Assembly (NCBI GenBank): GCA_021106775.1
Contig: JAIOTL010000092.1
Span: 1-42,031 of the forward strand
DNA from: Planctomycetota bacterium
GTDB lineage: Bacteria; Planctomycetota; UBA8742; SKZP01; JAIOTL01
DNA length: 42,031 bases
Direction: 5' to 3'
In this document: positions 25,017-34,900 of the stretch, piece after piece
Position numbering within the stretch: the first letter of the stretch is position 1
How the letters are laid out: each line of letters begins with the position of its first letter
Program-made: the position numbers and the translations under genes
The notes under the pieces: model-generated
Seen by the model: the letters and a program-made list of their open reading frames with translations, nothing else
The model's database searches: none
What the model was told of the DNA's origin: nothing

Positions 25017-25910
25017 ATGTCGCAGGTCATGAATTTCTTTTATATAGCACAGGATGGCATTGACGGTTCTCTGGGATTATGGGACCATCTGACCTTTGCG
25101 TTTATAATGCTCGGTTGGATTATGCTTCTATTGTTTGCCTCGAAACTCGTCGAAAATTTATGGGTTCGGGCGATAGGATTCCGCGCATTTAGAATTTTCG
25201 TCGCTCCCGGAATTATTATTCACGAATATTCTCATGCAATCGCATGTATTTTAACACGCGCGAAAATCAGGGAAATCAAGCTTTTCAAGAGGGACGGAGG
25301 TCATGTTGCTCATGAAGCACCGAAATGGCCCCCAAAGTTTAAGTTCTTAAGCAATGTTTTTATATCGTTCGCACCGGTTATTGGCTGCATCCTCGTTATG
25401 TGGTTCATGATTTTCGCCTTCGACAAGATTTTTCCTACTGAACAGAATTCTCTAGAAGATACTAGTGAAGTTTCAAAGGATGATGCTGACAAAGAAGTTG
25501 TTGAAAGCGAAGAAGATGGGATTGACTACGAACATCCTATACTCGATTTCGGAATGAGTCTGTTTAGCAGTACCTGGAAGCAGATTATTAACATCGCTTC
25601 ACCGATAGTTAAGGGTAGCTTTTGGTTAGGTGTGATTTTCCTCTGGCTGATGCTGTCGCTTTCTGTTGGGATGGCACCTTCGGCACAGGATTTTAAGAAC
25701 AGCTTTATCGGGATAATTCTGATTGTTATCCTGCTTTTGGTGGTTTCCTGGGGTATTACCGCTTTCAGTGCTGATAAAGGTGCACTTATCAACTTACTTT
25801 ATGGAATGCAGAGGGTCATTTCGTTTACAATAGCGATTATGGCGTTTGCAATGGGTGTCTCGGTTGTTATTGCTGCCCCAATCGGCGGATTGCTGCGGTC
25901 ATCAAATTAG
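25017..25910 (+). CDS. membrane-embedded HEYSH metalloprotease-like protein
   Basis: 297 residues. ATG directly follows GGGGGAAGT. About six hydrophobic segments surround the motif IIIHEYSHAIACILTRAKIREI, with HExxH at 69-73 placed in a hydrophobic segment as in site-2-type (M50) proteases. A second His-rich stretch GGHVAHE lies about residue 101. Residues 140-170 form an acidic loop. The NPDG-type second zinc motif of classical S2P was not seen, so either the third ligand differs or this belongs to a related uncharacterised family. It begins a three-gene operon with a lipoprotein and a multihaem cytochrome; a role in maturing or regulating envelope proteins is an inference. Confidence 0.8.
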   Translation: MSQVMNFFYIAQDGIDGSLGLWDHLTFAFIMLGWIMLLLFASKLVENLWVRAIGFRAFRIFVAPGIIIHEYSHAIACILTRAKIREIKLFKRDGGHVAHEAPKWPPKFKFLSNVFISFAPVIGCILVMWFMIFAFDKIFPTEQNSLEDTSEVSKDDADKEVVESEEDGIDYEHPILDFGMSLFSSTWKQIINIASPIVKGSFWLGVIFLWLMLSLSVGMAPSAQDFKNSFIGIILIVILLLVVSWGITAFSADKGALINLLYGMQRVISFTIAIMAFAMGVSVVIAAPIGGLLRSSN

Positions 25911-25946
25911 AAATAGTTATTTGTATAATTTTTGAATCGGGTGAAG

Positions 25947-26861
25947 ATGAGACCAGCATTAATATTGTTTATGTTGAGTTTGCTGTTGTTTTTTATCAGT
26001 TGCGAACGAGATGCGGATGTACCGATTGTTGAAGAAACTCCGCACGAAATGAAGGTTGAGAATATTGACAGTAAAATTAACCTGATAATCGAGAGCTATC
26101 TATCCGCGGGTAAGAAGCAGAATTACGATGATTTGCTGATTGAGAAAGCGTCTGAAATCGAGCAGCACGGCAATATCGCAAAAAACATACTTCTCAAGCG
26201 AATCGGCACCGAGCCAAAAAAAGACTTGCTTCTCGTAGAGGCATATTTTCAGATTGTTGGTGTCAGCAAAGATTCTTTGCTTCATGCCACAGCCTTGCGA
26301 AATAACGTGCTGACTCATCATGCAGCATTAAGATATCGATGCGAATTTGAAAATGAATACGTTTACGGCGAAAAATACCTTGAGATTCTTTCCGATTCAC
26401 TTGACGATGAATCTATCTTCTGCAGTAAAAGTAAACCCATGGGAACTCCTGTTTGGCTCTTTGCTGCCAACGAAATAAAAAAGCTTGTGAATATTGATTT
26501 CGGGTTAGATATCTCCTCTGAGCTATCTGCGACAATGCAAGAACGTGTTAAAATCCTTCGAAACTGGATGAAAATTTCGATTCCATACTATTATTCGAAG
26601 GAATACGAACAGCCGACAACTTTGAAGGAATACCGAACTTATCATCTTGATATCGAAGCGATGAATGCCAATATTCCGACGCGGGAATTCAGACGCATGG
26701 AAGAACACAAATGGTTGTCGCCGAATAATCACGACGGATACGGTTCACCTTTTTACGCACCGAGTTGCTTCGAGAATTGGGCACTTTTCAAGAATCAGTT
26801 CTCGACATACTCGATAGATTCTTTTCAATTACGCGAATTTGAACAGCATCGGAAAAAATGA
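25947..26861 (+). CDS. lipoprotein of unknown function
   Basis: 304 residues from the ATG at 25947 (GGGTG 4 bases upstream); TTG and GTG a few codons earlier are alternatives. Residues 3-18 are hydrophobic and end FFIS before Cys19, so a lipid-anchored envelope protein is likely. The mature chain is mainly helical with scattered aromatic residues (YYYSKEYEQPTTLKEYRTYH) and no recognised domain. Its last four bases (ATGA) contain the start of the cytochrome gene, which implies coupled translation and probably a shared role, for example as a partner or anchor of the cytochrome. Confidence 0.8.
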   Translation: MRPALILFMLSLLLFFISCERDADVPIVEETPHEMKVENIDSKINLIIESYLSAGKKQNYDDLLIEKASEIEQHGNIAKNILLKRIGTEPKKDLLLVEAYFQIVGVSKDSLLHATALRNNVLTHHAALRYRCEFENEYVYGEKYLEILSDSLDDESIFCSKSKPMGTPVWLFAANEIKKLVNIDFGLDISSELSATMQERVKILRNWMKISIPYYYSKEYEQPTTLKEYRTYHLDIEAMNANIPTREFRRMEEHKWLSPNNHDGYGSPFYAPSCFENWALFKNQFSTYSIDSFQLREFEQHRKK

Positions 26862-28000
26862 AATTTTCAGCACTAACCACTGCCGGCATTGCACTTGTTT
26901 TAACTCTTGCTGTTTTATTCATTGTGATAATCAATTATCAAGAACCGGTTGATTTCAAGATTGACAACACTCGGGATGAACGTGGTGAATCAACGAAGAT
27001 TCCTGAAATCAATGGAACTCGAAACATAACCCGTGACCCAGATATTGACATAAACAATCCTGAATCGTGCAAAACCTGCCATCTAAGCATTTACAACGAG
27101 TGGTACGAGTCAAATCATCGAAATGCGCATATAAAGCCGTTGTATCGGACGTTTGCCTTCTTCAAGCCTGATGGAACTCCCGGAACTCCAATGTGCGAGA
27201 ACTGTCATATCTCGGAAGCCACTCTTGAAGTTGCTCCCTTGGCTCAGCCTGTCTCTCGTCGCGATGCTGGCAGCAAAATCCGCAGCAAAGACGGCATCGA
27301 TTGCGCTTCCTGTCATCGACGACATGGGCAGATTGTCGGCACCAAAGGCTCGTTGAAAGGCTGTTTCGCCGTTGGTGATAAGTTTCTCAGCACTTCAAAA
27401 TATTGCGGTGGTTGCCATAAATCCTTTTTACCCAACACATTGCACGAATATGAAGAATGGGCTGCAAATCCTGCGAAAATTTCCGTAAAAAAACACTGTA
27501 ACCATTGCCACATGCCTGATGTTTCCGGTAGTTCAACAGATGGCGTTGGTACACATAAATCTCATCGTTTTTTCGGTGCATATGATGCGAAAATGCTGAA
27601 AAAAGCATTCGATTTTAAGGTTAAATTCCGCATTATCGATGGTGATGCATATTTTATATTAACTATCATCAACAAAGGAACCGGTCATCATTTCCCAACT
27701 GGAACCGCCAAAAGAAGGGTTAAACTTGAGGTTTTAGTAACTGATTCAGCAGAAATGGTTTTAGGTGACAGAATTGTTTACCTGCAGAAACCACCGAGAT
27801 ATTCTGATTCTCCCGGAACACAAGTGCCTGACAGAGAATCTCGAGATTTCCATTTCCAGTTTGATATGTCAGAAAATGATGCTATGGCAAGTTTGAAGAT
27901 TACATATTTGCACTTTCCAGATGAAATCGATGACGAAAACATTTTGCTTGTCAACAAAACCTTTGCCGTCCCCAATGAAATTGCCCTCGAAAACCGTTAA
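26858..28000 (+). CDS. membrane-anchored pentahaem c-type cytochrome (cytochrome c554-like)
   Basis: 380 residues. Residues 5-26 form a signal anchor. Five CxxCH haem-attachment sites are visible: CKTCH (71-75), CENCH (113-117), CASCH (149-153), CGGCH (183-187) and CNHCH (214-218). Spacing and surrounding residues (YNEWYESNHRNAH, HEYEEWAANP, GHHFPTG) resemble the cytochrome c554 / multihaem family used in periplasmic electron transfer. The C-terminal 140 residues are a haem-free beta-rich domain. The protein is predicted to be held to the inner membrane facing the periplasm, moving electrons between the quinone pool and an unknown acceptor or donor. No haem-maturation genes lie in the window. 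Confidence 0.93.
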   Translation: MKFSALTTAGIALVLTLAVLFIVIINYQEPVDFKIDNTRDERGESTKIPEINGTRNITRDPDIDINNPESCKTCHLSIYNEWYESNHRNAHIKPLYRTFAFFKPDGTPGTPMCENCHISEATLEVAPLAQPVSRRDAGSKIRSKDGIDCASCHRRHGQIVGTKGSLKGCFAVGDKFLSTSKYCGGCHKSFLPNTLHEYEEWAANPAKISVKKHCNHCHMPDVSGSSTDGVGTHKSHRFFGAYDAKMLKKAFDFKVKFRIIDGDAYFILTIINKGTGHHFPTGTAKRRVKLEVLVTDSAEMVLGDRIVYLQKPPRYSDSPGTQVPDRESRDFHFQFDMSENDAMASLKITYLHFPDEIDDENILLVNKTFAVPNEIALENR

Positions 28001-28269
28001 TCCTTTTTCTTTTTATTGTCATCCAAATTTGCTTCCACATCGTCAGCAGCTTTCTTGATGATTTTCAGCACTTCATCTCGAGAAACATCAAACTTACCCT
28101 GTGAAATATTTCTTTTCAAATGCTCAATAAGAAGCGGTCGGAAGCGGTCATCATCTTCCCTGCTTACGAATGAATCGGTATCACGAACTTCTTCATTGCC
28201 AGAGTGATAAAACTGGTTTGTCGATGAACCGCTTGCACAATTCTCTTTTTTTTCTTTTTTCTGCGTCAT
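27997..28269 (-). CDS. small protein, tentatively FlgM-like
   Basis: 90 residues. The first half is polar and disordered (STNQFYHSGNEEVRD). The second half is an amphipathic helix pair, LLIEHLKRNISQGKFDVSRD followed by EVLKIIKKAADDVEANL, which has the length and the xGxFxV...VLKII pattern of the sigma-28-binding end of anti-sigma factor FlgM. This match is by eye and weak, and no flagellar gene is near. The C-terminus is Lys-rich. No clear ribosome site precedes the ATG. The gene overlaps the 3' end of the cytochrome gene by 4 bp in convergent orientation. Confidence 0.6.
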   Translation of the reverse strand: MTQKKEKKENCASGSSTNQFYHSGNEEVRDTDSFVSREDDDRFRPLLIEHLKRNISQGKFDVSRDEVLKIIKKAADDVEANLDDNKKKKD

Positions 28270-28585
28270 TTGATTATTACATAATTAACAATTTATAATT
28301 AATAACATTGATTTATATTCATAGTATCGAATCCGGTTACTACAAAGTTGATTAATTTTCCCTTAAATTGTCACATCAGAGATATTTGGTTTCTTTTTTT
28401 AATTTAAACCAAGATTAAGTGCATTAATTTTATCCATAATATCAAAAATTGACAAACTTGTATGCAATATTGTTGTTTTTGTTAATTTTTGATTTTAAAA
28501 TTTTAAATGAATGACGAAGTATTTAATGATAAAATACAGTTCGTGCTGTATTTTGATTTTAATTAAAACAAACATAGTTAATTGT
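28270..28585. other. divergent AT-rich gap, no gene
   Basis: About 315 very AT-rich bases separate the starts of the FlgM-like and Asn-rich genes and should hold their promoters. Short frames such as MNDEVFNDKIQFVLYFDFN from 28507 have no ribosome site. No repeat of the local families is present. Confidence 0.5.
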
Positions 28586-29419
28586 ATGACTTCCAATTCA
28601 AATGAGCTTGAAAACTTCAAAGAAGAAAAGGAATACGACGGTTTCCGTAATAACAAAAAAGACAGTGATTTAGAACTTAATAATAACAGTAACAACAATC
28701 CGACAAATGATAATAACATAGATAAGACAGAAGTTGATAACAATAACTTTCAATTCAACACAAATGAATCTGAGCATGACTTGCGTGAAATGATTGTAAA
28801 TGAAATCCCAGAATTCCTGATGTTTAAAAACAAAAACAATGCTAACCAGCTTGATTTCGAGGAAATTGTCAAAAAAACCGCAGATGCTTCACAAAGCAAA
28901 GTTGTTTTCCCAGACCCAACTAAGGAATTACTCAATCCTGATGTTGATGAAATCAAGTTTGCAGGATATAACACAGTGGAAATTGCGCTGCCTTCGGTTG
29001 AAGAGAAACAGGACATTGAACAAGAATCTTATGAACAGTGGATACTTCAGCATAAAGCGATTGTAAAATCGTCTCTAAAGAAAAATATGACAAGCAAAGC
29101 ACCATCTCTTAAAGATTTGAAGGAGAATCCCGAAAAAACAAAGTTTATCAAGCTTGATGTCAACAAGCCGATTGAAAAACCGATGCCAAATCAGTTTTAT
29201 TCGAACCAATCTCACGAAGATGAAACCATTGCAATGAAGACCACCAAACGAAAACCTAAAACACAATTAATCCCGAATTCTCCAGCACCAATGCCAGAAT
29301 TTAATTTACAAAAGAAAAAGACGTTCGACGAAAAGCTCAAAGATACTAAGAAGGTTACAGACAAAAAGAAAAAGGAAGAAACCGATGATTTCTTCGGGAT
29401 TCCACCAGAACCAGAGTAG
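28586..29419 (+). CDS. Asn-rich, probably disordered protein
   Basis: 277 residues if the ATG at 28586 is used; an ATG at 28511 would add a partly hydrophobic 25-residue leader ending in Cys (KTNIVNC). Neither has a convincing ribosome site. Residues 1-60 are dominated by Asn, Asp, Glu and Lys with NNNSNNN-type runs. The middle has two modest helical segments (HDLREMIVNEIPEFLMF, ESYEQWILQHKAIVKSSLKK). The tail is Lys/Pro-rich and ends in an acidic DDFFGIPPEPE. No domain is recognised. The frame keeps protein-like composition to the end, so I treat it as real, with an uncertain start. Confidence 0.55.
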   Translation: MTSNSNELENFKEEKEYDGFRNNKKDSDLELNNNSNNNPTNDNNIDKTEVDNNNFQFNTNESEHDLREMIVNEIPEFLMFKNKNNANQLDFEEIVKKTADASQSKVVFPDPTKELLNPDVDEIKFAGYNTVEIALPSVEEKQDIEQESYEQWILQHKAIVKSSLKKNMTSKAPSLKDLKENPEKTKFIKLDVNKPIEKPMPNQFYSNQSHEDETIAMKTTKRKPKTQLIPNSPAPMPEFNLQKKKTFDEKLKDTKKVTDKKKKEETDDFFGIPPEPE

Positions 29420-29459
29420 ATTAGGTGTCCCACAACTTTTGCACTGGGAAAGAACCTAT

Positions 29460-29554
29460 TACACTGTTATATTGATTTTGCGACATTGTCGCTAGGTCAG
29501 GCATCTTGCCTGACAATCAGCATCAAATAAACAGGCAGGGATGCTTGCTCCACC
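29460..29554. repeat. TACACTGTT plus GTCAGGC palindromic repeat
   Basis: TACACTGTTATATTGATTTT leads into the hairpin GTCAGGCATCTTGCCTGAC (29496-29514), then ACAGGCAGGGATGCTTGC (29531-29548). The order and spacing match 18828-18881, so this is a second copy of one element. It sits between converging genes. Confidence 0.7.
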
Positions 29555-29596
29555 ATTCACTGAAGCTTTTGTAACAGCATTCTTCCTGCGAATTCG

Positions 29597-31087
29597 TTAT
29601 CCATCCTTCGTTTTCGATGAATGCTGCACATTCAATGTCGCAGTCTGCACTCGAATTGATGCCTTTTTCTGCCTTTCCCGTTCTATAAGGAATTGCATCG
29701 GATTAAGCTTGCTGTGCGGTTTGAAAAGAATCGCAATAATGCTAATCGTCAACAAAGCAATTATTAACAGATAAGTCATGAAAAGTATGTTGATAATGAT
29801 TTTGCTGTAAGCTGAAACCGGCATGTATTTATTGTCGAAACTGAATATAACTGAATAAAGCATGTTTTTCAGCGAATTGGAATAATCTGAATATGGTGTT
29901 TCAGGGCTGTGACTTTCGGATTGATAGATAATTAGTGCACCCAAAAATACTGTTAGCACAAGAAAAAAAAGCATAATAATGATAATCGAAATATAGCTTT
30001 TGTTGAAATTGAGAATAGCATGTCGGAATCGTTGAAAACTCTGGGGCAAAACAACATTCATCGTTATTGCAAATGCCATGAGCAAAACTGCAACTGCAAG
30101 GATTATCGCAATGCTGAAATACTCCAAACGCTCATCTGACACATCCTTGACACTGTTATGAAGCGGAATCGGCATGTGCGATTGATTAATTGTTTTAATT
30201 TCCGAAGCGATTGGGTGGGCAAATAGAAGCGCATCAGTACTTGAGATTATAGTTTGTCGAATTCTGCTTACTATCCAGTCCGGCACATCTTCTCTACAAG
30301 CGAGTATCGCTACCTGTCCTAGCGTTGTTACTGGTGTTTCAATGAAACTGTAGTCAGCACTTGATATCTGGAACTTGAGAAAAGGATAATTCGAATCGAT
30401 AATCCTGTTAACCGCTGCTTTCGGAATGGATAGCATGCGGATTTTCTCGCGTTTTCCAGCTTTTTCAACCTCGTAAATCGATCGTCCTCCAAAGAAGAAG
30501 GCAGCATCGATTGTACCTTTGTCCAGTTCCTCAAGTGAGTAAACAAGCGGAAAATACCTTTTGCTGATGTTGAATTCAAAATCGATACCAATTGTCTCGC
30601 ATACCGTACGCGCATTGTGAACTGTTGCAGAACCTCGTGAACCAACAGATACGGTTTTTCCTCGCAGATCAGACATTTTCTCAATTTTTGAATCTTTTCT
30701 GACAAAGATTTGGAGAAATTCCTTGTAAAGCACGAGAATACCGCGAATGTCGGATGCATCAGGCAGACCAACCGAGTTATCACATGCAAGCTTGACAATA
30801 TCACCCTGGAGAAAGGCAAAATCGACACCTGCATTCATCTTTCTGATATTATCAACTGTACCTTCAGATGAGACTGAGGAGATATGGTGCCTCTCTAAAT
30901 CCCGATTCATAAGAGTTGTGATTGCTTTTCCAAGTGGATTGTAAATACCGCCTTCTTCGCCGGTTGTAAGGACGAAATCCTCTTTACCTAAAGCTTCATC
31001 AGCAAAATACTTCTGTCGAATAAAAACCGGCAGCAGAACCAATATAACAATAAACACAAAAGGAATCAGCTTTATCAGTGTCCGCAT
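29597..31087 (-). CDS. TAXI-type TRAP solute-binding protein with C-terminal membrane domain
   Basis: 496 residues from the ATG at 31087, 4 bases after GGAG; a TTG 8 codons upstream is rejected. Residues 6-24 are an N-terminal membrane anchor. Residues 37-310 match TAXI binding proteins: TGEEGGIYNPLGKAI (42-56), DFAFLQGDI, and the SDLRGKTVSVGSRGSATVHN stretch. Normally such a protein is soluble or lipidated and feeds a TRAP permease. Here three more membrane helices follow (about 322-345, 362-388, 427-453), and no TRAP permease gene is adjacent. It may sense a carboxylate or glutamate-like ligand at the membrane rather than transport it. The Lys/Arg-rich C-terminus should be cytoplasmic. Confidence 0.88.
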   Translation of the reverse strand: MRTLIKLIPFVFIVILVLLPVFIRQKYFADEALGKEDFVLTTGEEGGIYNPLGKAITTLMNRDLERHHISSVSSEGTVDNIRKMNAGVDFAFLQGDIVKLACDNSVGLPDASDIRGILVLYKEFLQIFVRKDSKIEKMSDLRGKTVSVGSRGSATVHNARTVCETIGIDFEFNISKRYFPLVYSLEELDKGTIDAAFFFGGRSIYEVEKAGKREKIRMLSIPKAAVNRIIDSNYPFLKFQISSADYSFIETPVTTLGQVAILACREDVPDWIVSRIRQTIISSTDALLFAHPIASEIKTINQSHMPIPLHNSVKDVSDERLEYFSIAIILAVAVLLMAFAITMNVVLPQSFQRFRHAILNFNKSYISIIIIMLFFLVLTVFLGALIIYQSESHSPETPYSDYSNSLKNMLYSVIFSFDNKYMPVSAYSKIIINILFMTYLLIIALLTISIIAILFKPHSKLNPMQFLIERERQKKASIRVQTATLNVQHSSKTKDG

Positions 31088-31198
31088 AATTCTCCACAAC
31101 ATTATCAGCAATTATTTAGCACTTATTATAATTATATCATCTCGATTTTTTATTCGATGCCATTAAATGCAAATATTTTCAAGAATATGATTTGTGAA

Positions 31199-31696
31199 TT
31201 ATTTCTTTTTCCCTGGTTTTGAACTTTTTGTTGGTGCAGATTTTTTGGTTTTTGGGGAAGATGTTTTTTTCGCAGAAGCTTTTTTTGCTGCTGTTTTTTT
31301 CGCTGGTTTCGCACTTGTTGAAGCTTTCTTGACAGGTGTTTTCTTGGTTGCTTTTTTAACTGTTGCCTTTTTTGCAGATGAAGCTCTTGGTTTTGCCTTA
31401 GTTTTTTTCACTTTTTTGATTCTCTCAGGTTTCTCTATGCCTTCAATTGCATCATCCAAAGCTTTCAAAGGAGTTGATGCCATAAGCAGACTGTCGATTT
31501 TCTTCTTGCTCTTTGATTTCTTCTTAAAAGTTTTTGCAGTTTCAGGGTCAAACTTATCTGCACAAATCCTAGAACAGAACGCAATGTTACCATCAGTATT
31601 TTTGAGAATCAGAGTACTTTCACCCATCTTCTGAATCGGTTTTCCGCAAACGTAACAACCTTTTTGATTGGTTTTTCCTCGAATAATATCAGACAT
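31199..31696 (-). CDS. TRASH-type zinc finger protein with histone H1-like tail
   Basis: 165 residues from the ATG at 31696, which follows AGGGAG; the upstream ATG contains that site. Residues 12-50 hold C14-x2-C17 and C41-x3-C45 (CYVCG ... FCSRIC), the pattern of the TRASH/YHS-like metal-binding fold. Residues 58-165 are mostly Lys, Ala, Thr, Ser and Pro, with repeated KKAT, KKAS and AAKK units like the C-terminal tail of eukaryotic histone H1 and bacterial H1-like proteins. Such tails bind and compact DNA. A metal-responsive or stress-related nucleoid protein is inferred. The repeats are low-complexity, so length may vary between strains. Confidence 0.85.
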   Translation of the reverse strand: MSDIIRGKTNQKGCYVCGKPIQKMGESTLILKNTDGNIAFCSRICADKFDPETAKTFKKKSKSKKKIDSLLMASTPLKALDDAIEGIEKPERIKKVKKTKAKPRASSAKKATVKKATKKTPVKKASTSAKPAKKTAAKKASAKKTSSPKTKKSAPTKSSKPGKKK

Positions 31697-31864
31697 AATG
31701 CTCTCCCTCATATGTTACACAATGTTATTTTCGGATAATTTGCAGATAAAACAAGTGAAATAACCGATTGCGTAGTGTTTTGCTCGAATTTATTAATAAT
31801 CGGACACTCGCAAAATTCAAAAAAATACCGGATATTCCACAACTCTTTTGGTGAATTGCTCTAT

Positions 31865-31888
31865 AAAAAAGGGTGGAAAAATCCACCC
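31865..31888 (-). terminator. Rho-independent terminator of the two-gene surface lipoprotein operon
   Basis: Read on the - strand, GGGTGGA, a 4-base loop, then TCCACCC form a perfect 7-bp stem (31871-31888) followed by six T residues (31865-31870). It begins about 30 bp after the stop of the 1033-residue lipoprotein gene. Confidence 0.9.
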
Positions 31889-31919
31889 CTTAGTATCTGT
31901 ATATCAGTTTTATTCGTTA

Positions 31920-34900
31920 TTATTGTCCGTCGTTGTGTACGCCCATCGAATGTATGTCGCTTGATGTAAAATCAATGTTCTCATTAGTATCAGTCTTGGT
32001 GTTGCGATAGAAGGAAAACTCGGTATTTGTGCCTGTAAGATCGCCGACCCAGTTTGCGAATGGATCGTTCGCTCCTGGACCACCCTGGTTTGCACAAATA
32101 TAGTCAACAGCAGCAGTATCATCGTATCTCAAAACTACTTCGAGTTGATTTGTATTGTCATTCCAGCCGAAGTCGAAGTCTGCACGATTGTCAATCGAGA
32201 ACGAGCTGCTGCTGTCATCCGCGACAACGAAAACACCCGAATCGACAAACGCTGTTCCTCCGACAACCCATTCATCAACATATAATCCAGAATCATCATC
32301 CGGAATTACCCAGAAACCAGCCGAAACACCCGGTGAACCGCTGAAAATTTCTATCTCCCAACCGCCAAGGAAAACCGGGAAGTCGTTGAAGTTCGCAATT
32401 TCAATGCCGTTCATACCGGCACCAGTTGTAATTTCATTGATAGCCACGTTCTGAGGTGCAATATTGTCAAAAACATATTTTACAGTACAACTTCTCGTCT
32501 TACCGAACTCGTTAACCGCTTCGACCTGAACATACCAGGTTTTATGCAATGTTGTGTCAAATGTTACCGTATAATTAACATCTCCACCCGATGCATTAAT
32601 AGGCAGAACATTGTCAGATGGTGTTGTCATCGGCAACTGAGGACTGACATAAACATTATAATAATCCGCACCATCATTCACCATCCATGTAAGAGGAACA
32701 GCAAATGTGGTTTCAGCACTGTAAAAATGGGTGTTGTTCGGTGGTTGGATAGTGCCAGCATGCGCTGGTTTATCGCCAAGCGTAAATTTCGTAATCTTAC
32801 CTTTGCATGTTTCAACGCCATCATCAATGTCAACTCGCCAGTAATAACCACTGTTGTTAGCAAGGCAAACACTTACATCAAGAGTTGTATTGGCAAGCGT
32901 AGTACCTGCTCGAACAGGAGTCATAGCATCTGACATATCAGGTTCCTGACCGACATAAAGACTATACGTATATCCTGCAAAGGTGTTTCTAAAGTTGAAT
33001 TCCACGTCAACATCTCTATCCGGCGAGTAAATATATTCGCAGAATGATGGGCTGGTGTATTTCGGTTGCTGCAATCTGTTCACATTAGCATCGAACACAT
33101 AAACATCGTCTATGTACCAGCCTGCAAACTGACCGCCGTTTGTACCGTCATTGGCAATCTGCCAGAAAAACTTTATTTCGTCATCCGCAGTAAAGAACGG
33201 TACACTAACAAGCTGCCAATATCCGCCGACATCCGCTCCATCACCCGTAAAACATGACATTGGAGCTGGGGTATCGCTTTGTTTGAATCTTGGATTGATA
33301 TTATACATCGGCATAATGTATTCTTGCATCGAATATCCAGGTGTAACTGAACCTGCGAACCAAACATTTCCGCCTTCGTTCCAGATACCAGGTGAGTTTT
33401 GATATGCATTATCTGCTGTACCAGCAAATCCGAACCATTGATAATAGCACAGAACTCCCGAGCTTACGTTTGTAACATCGATTTCAGGAGATTCGATATA
33501 ATAATCGCCAAGTGCTGTATCAGTTCCGAAACCATGCGCACCTGTATCGTTTGTGCCAGCAAGGTTTGTACCCCAGCAGCTTATGCTTGAGTTCGCACCT
33601 GCAGTTGGACCAAATGTCGGAGCTCCGTAAGCCCAATCAACATTCCCGCTGAAAGTTCCATCCGAAGCTTCAAAATCTTCGTGGTAAGATGCAGTAAGAG
33701 TCTTACGAACACCACCGTTCAAAGGAACTTCAACTTGATGGGCACCGTTGGAATCAGTATATGTGATAGTCACAATTGCGTTTCTGTCGGTGGGGTCAAT
33801 TGACTGAGGATAGAAATAAATCTGAAGCATCTTTGTGCATTCAGGATTTATCTCAAGCGGTAAAGCTTTTTCATCGGCAGCCCAGTAAACCTTAAAATCA
33901 GTTGCCTGATCGCCTGCAACGGACAAATCATCAATTGTAATTAAACCAACAAGACCTGTGTTGCTAATCGTTAAAACTTGGTCGATAGATTCTACACCAA
34001 ATTCGCAATCACCGAAATATCCAGAAGGTGGACAAATGCTAATCTGACTCTCTGGTGCAGAAATAACAAATATTGTCATTTCAACTTCATCCCAAAGCTT
34101 CATTGTATCAGTGCATCTGACGCTAAAGACGTATCTACCTGCACTATCCAAAGGTGGTGTACCGGAAAGTAAACCAGTGCTTTTGTTAATGCTCAGCCAT
34201 TTCGGTTTTTTACCTTCAAACGACCAAGAATAAGGTTCAGTACCATCTTCTGCTATCAGATTGTGCAAGCCTGCAAAACTTTCTATCCATGAAGATGTTT
34301 CGGTGTGATAAATCTTGGGTCCTCCGATAATGCTCAAAGATGTCGAGCCAAAACCCTGAACATGATAGGTATCTTCAACATAAGCGGTAATAACGTATTC
34401 GAAAGTCGGGACATTTTCGCCTATCATATAGTTGAGTGAGTAGATTCCGTCATCAGCATCGACATCGCCGTTTGTTCCGTCATCGTACATTTCAACACGT
34501 TTTTCGCCTTTAATTGGTGAAAGATCAACGAAGACACCGAAAATATCAGCACCAGGCAAACCTGAAGGACTGATATTGTCTGCAGTGAACAGCACTTCAT
34601 AGTTCAAGTCTTGAACTTCAGGCGTAACTTGCAGATCGATTGTCGGGGCATCGGAATCGTTAACTGCATAAAGAATATAATCCCTGAAATCCCATCTTTC
34701 GAACTGTCCTTCTACAAGCACTCTAATATAAAAAGGTGATTGTACCGACATACCGACATAAGCATGACCGCATATCTTTATCAGCCGACCTTCCATTGTG
34801 AAATAGAAACCCTCAGGAAGACCGGTAACTGTGATTATATACGGCTCTATTCCCCAGTCTTGATCGAGCTCGATTGCTGACTCATAGTCACTTCCTTCAA

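Noticed and set aside
31185..31634. 146-codon + strand frame rich in Phe, Ala and Val
   Set aside because: It is the antisense of the Lys/Ala-rich histone-like tail; hydrophobic composition is an automatic result of that.
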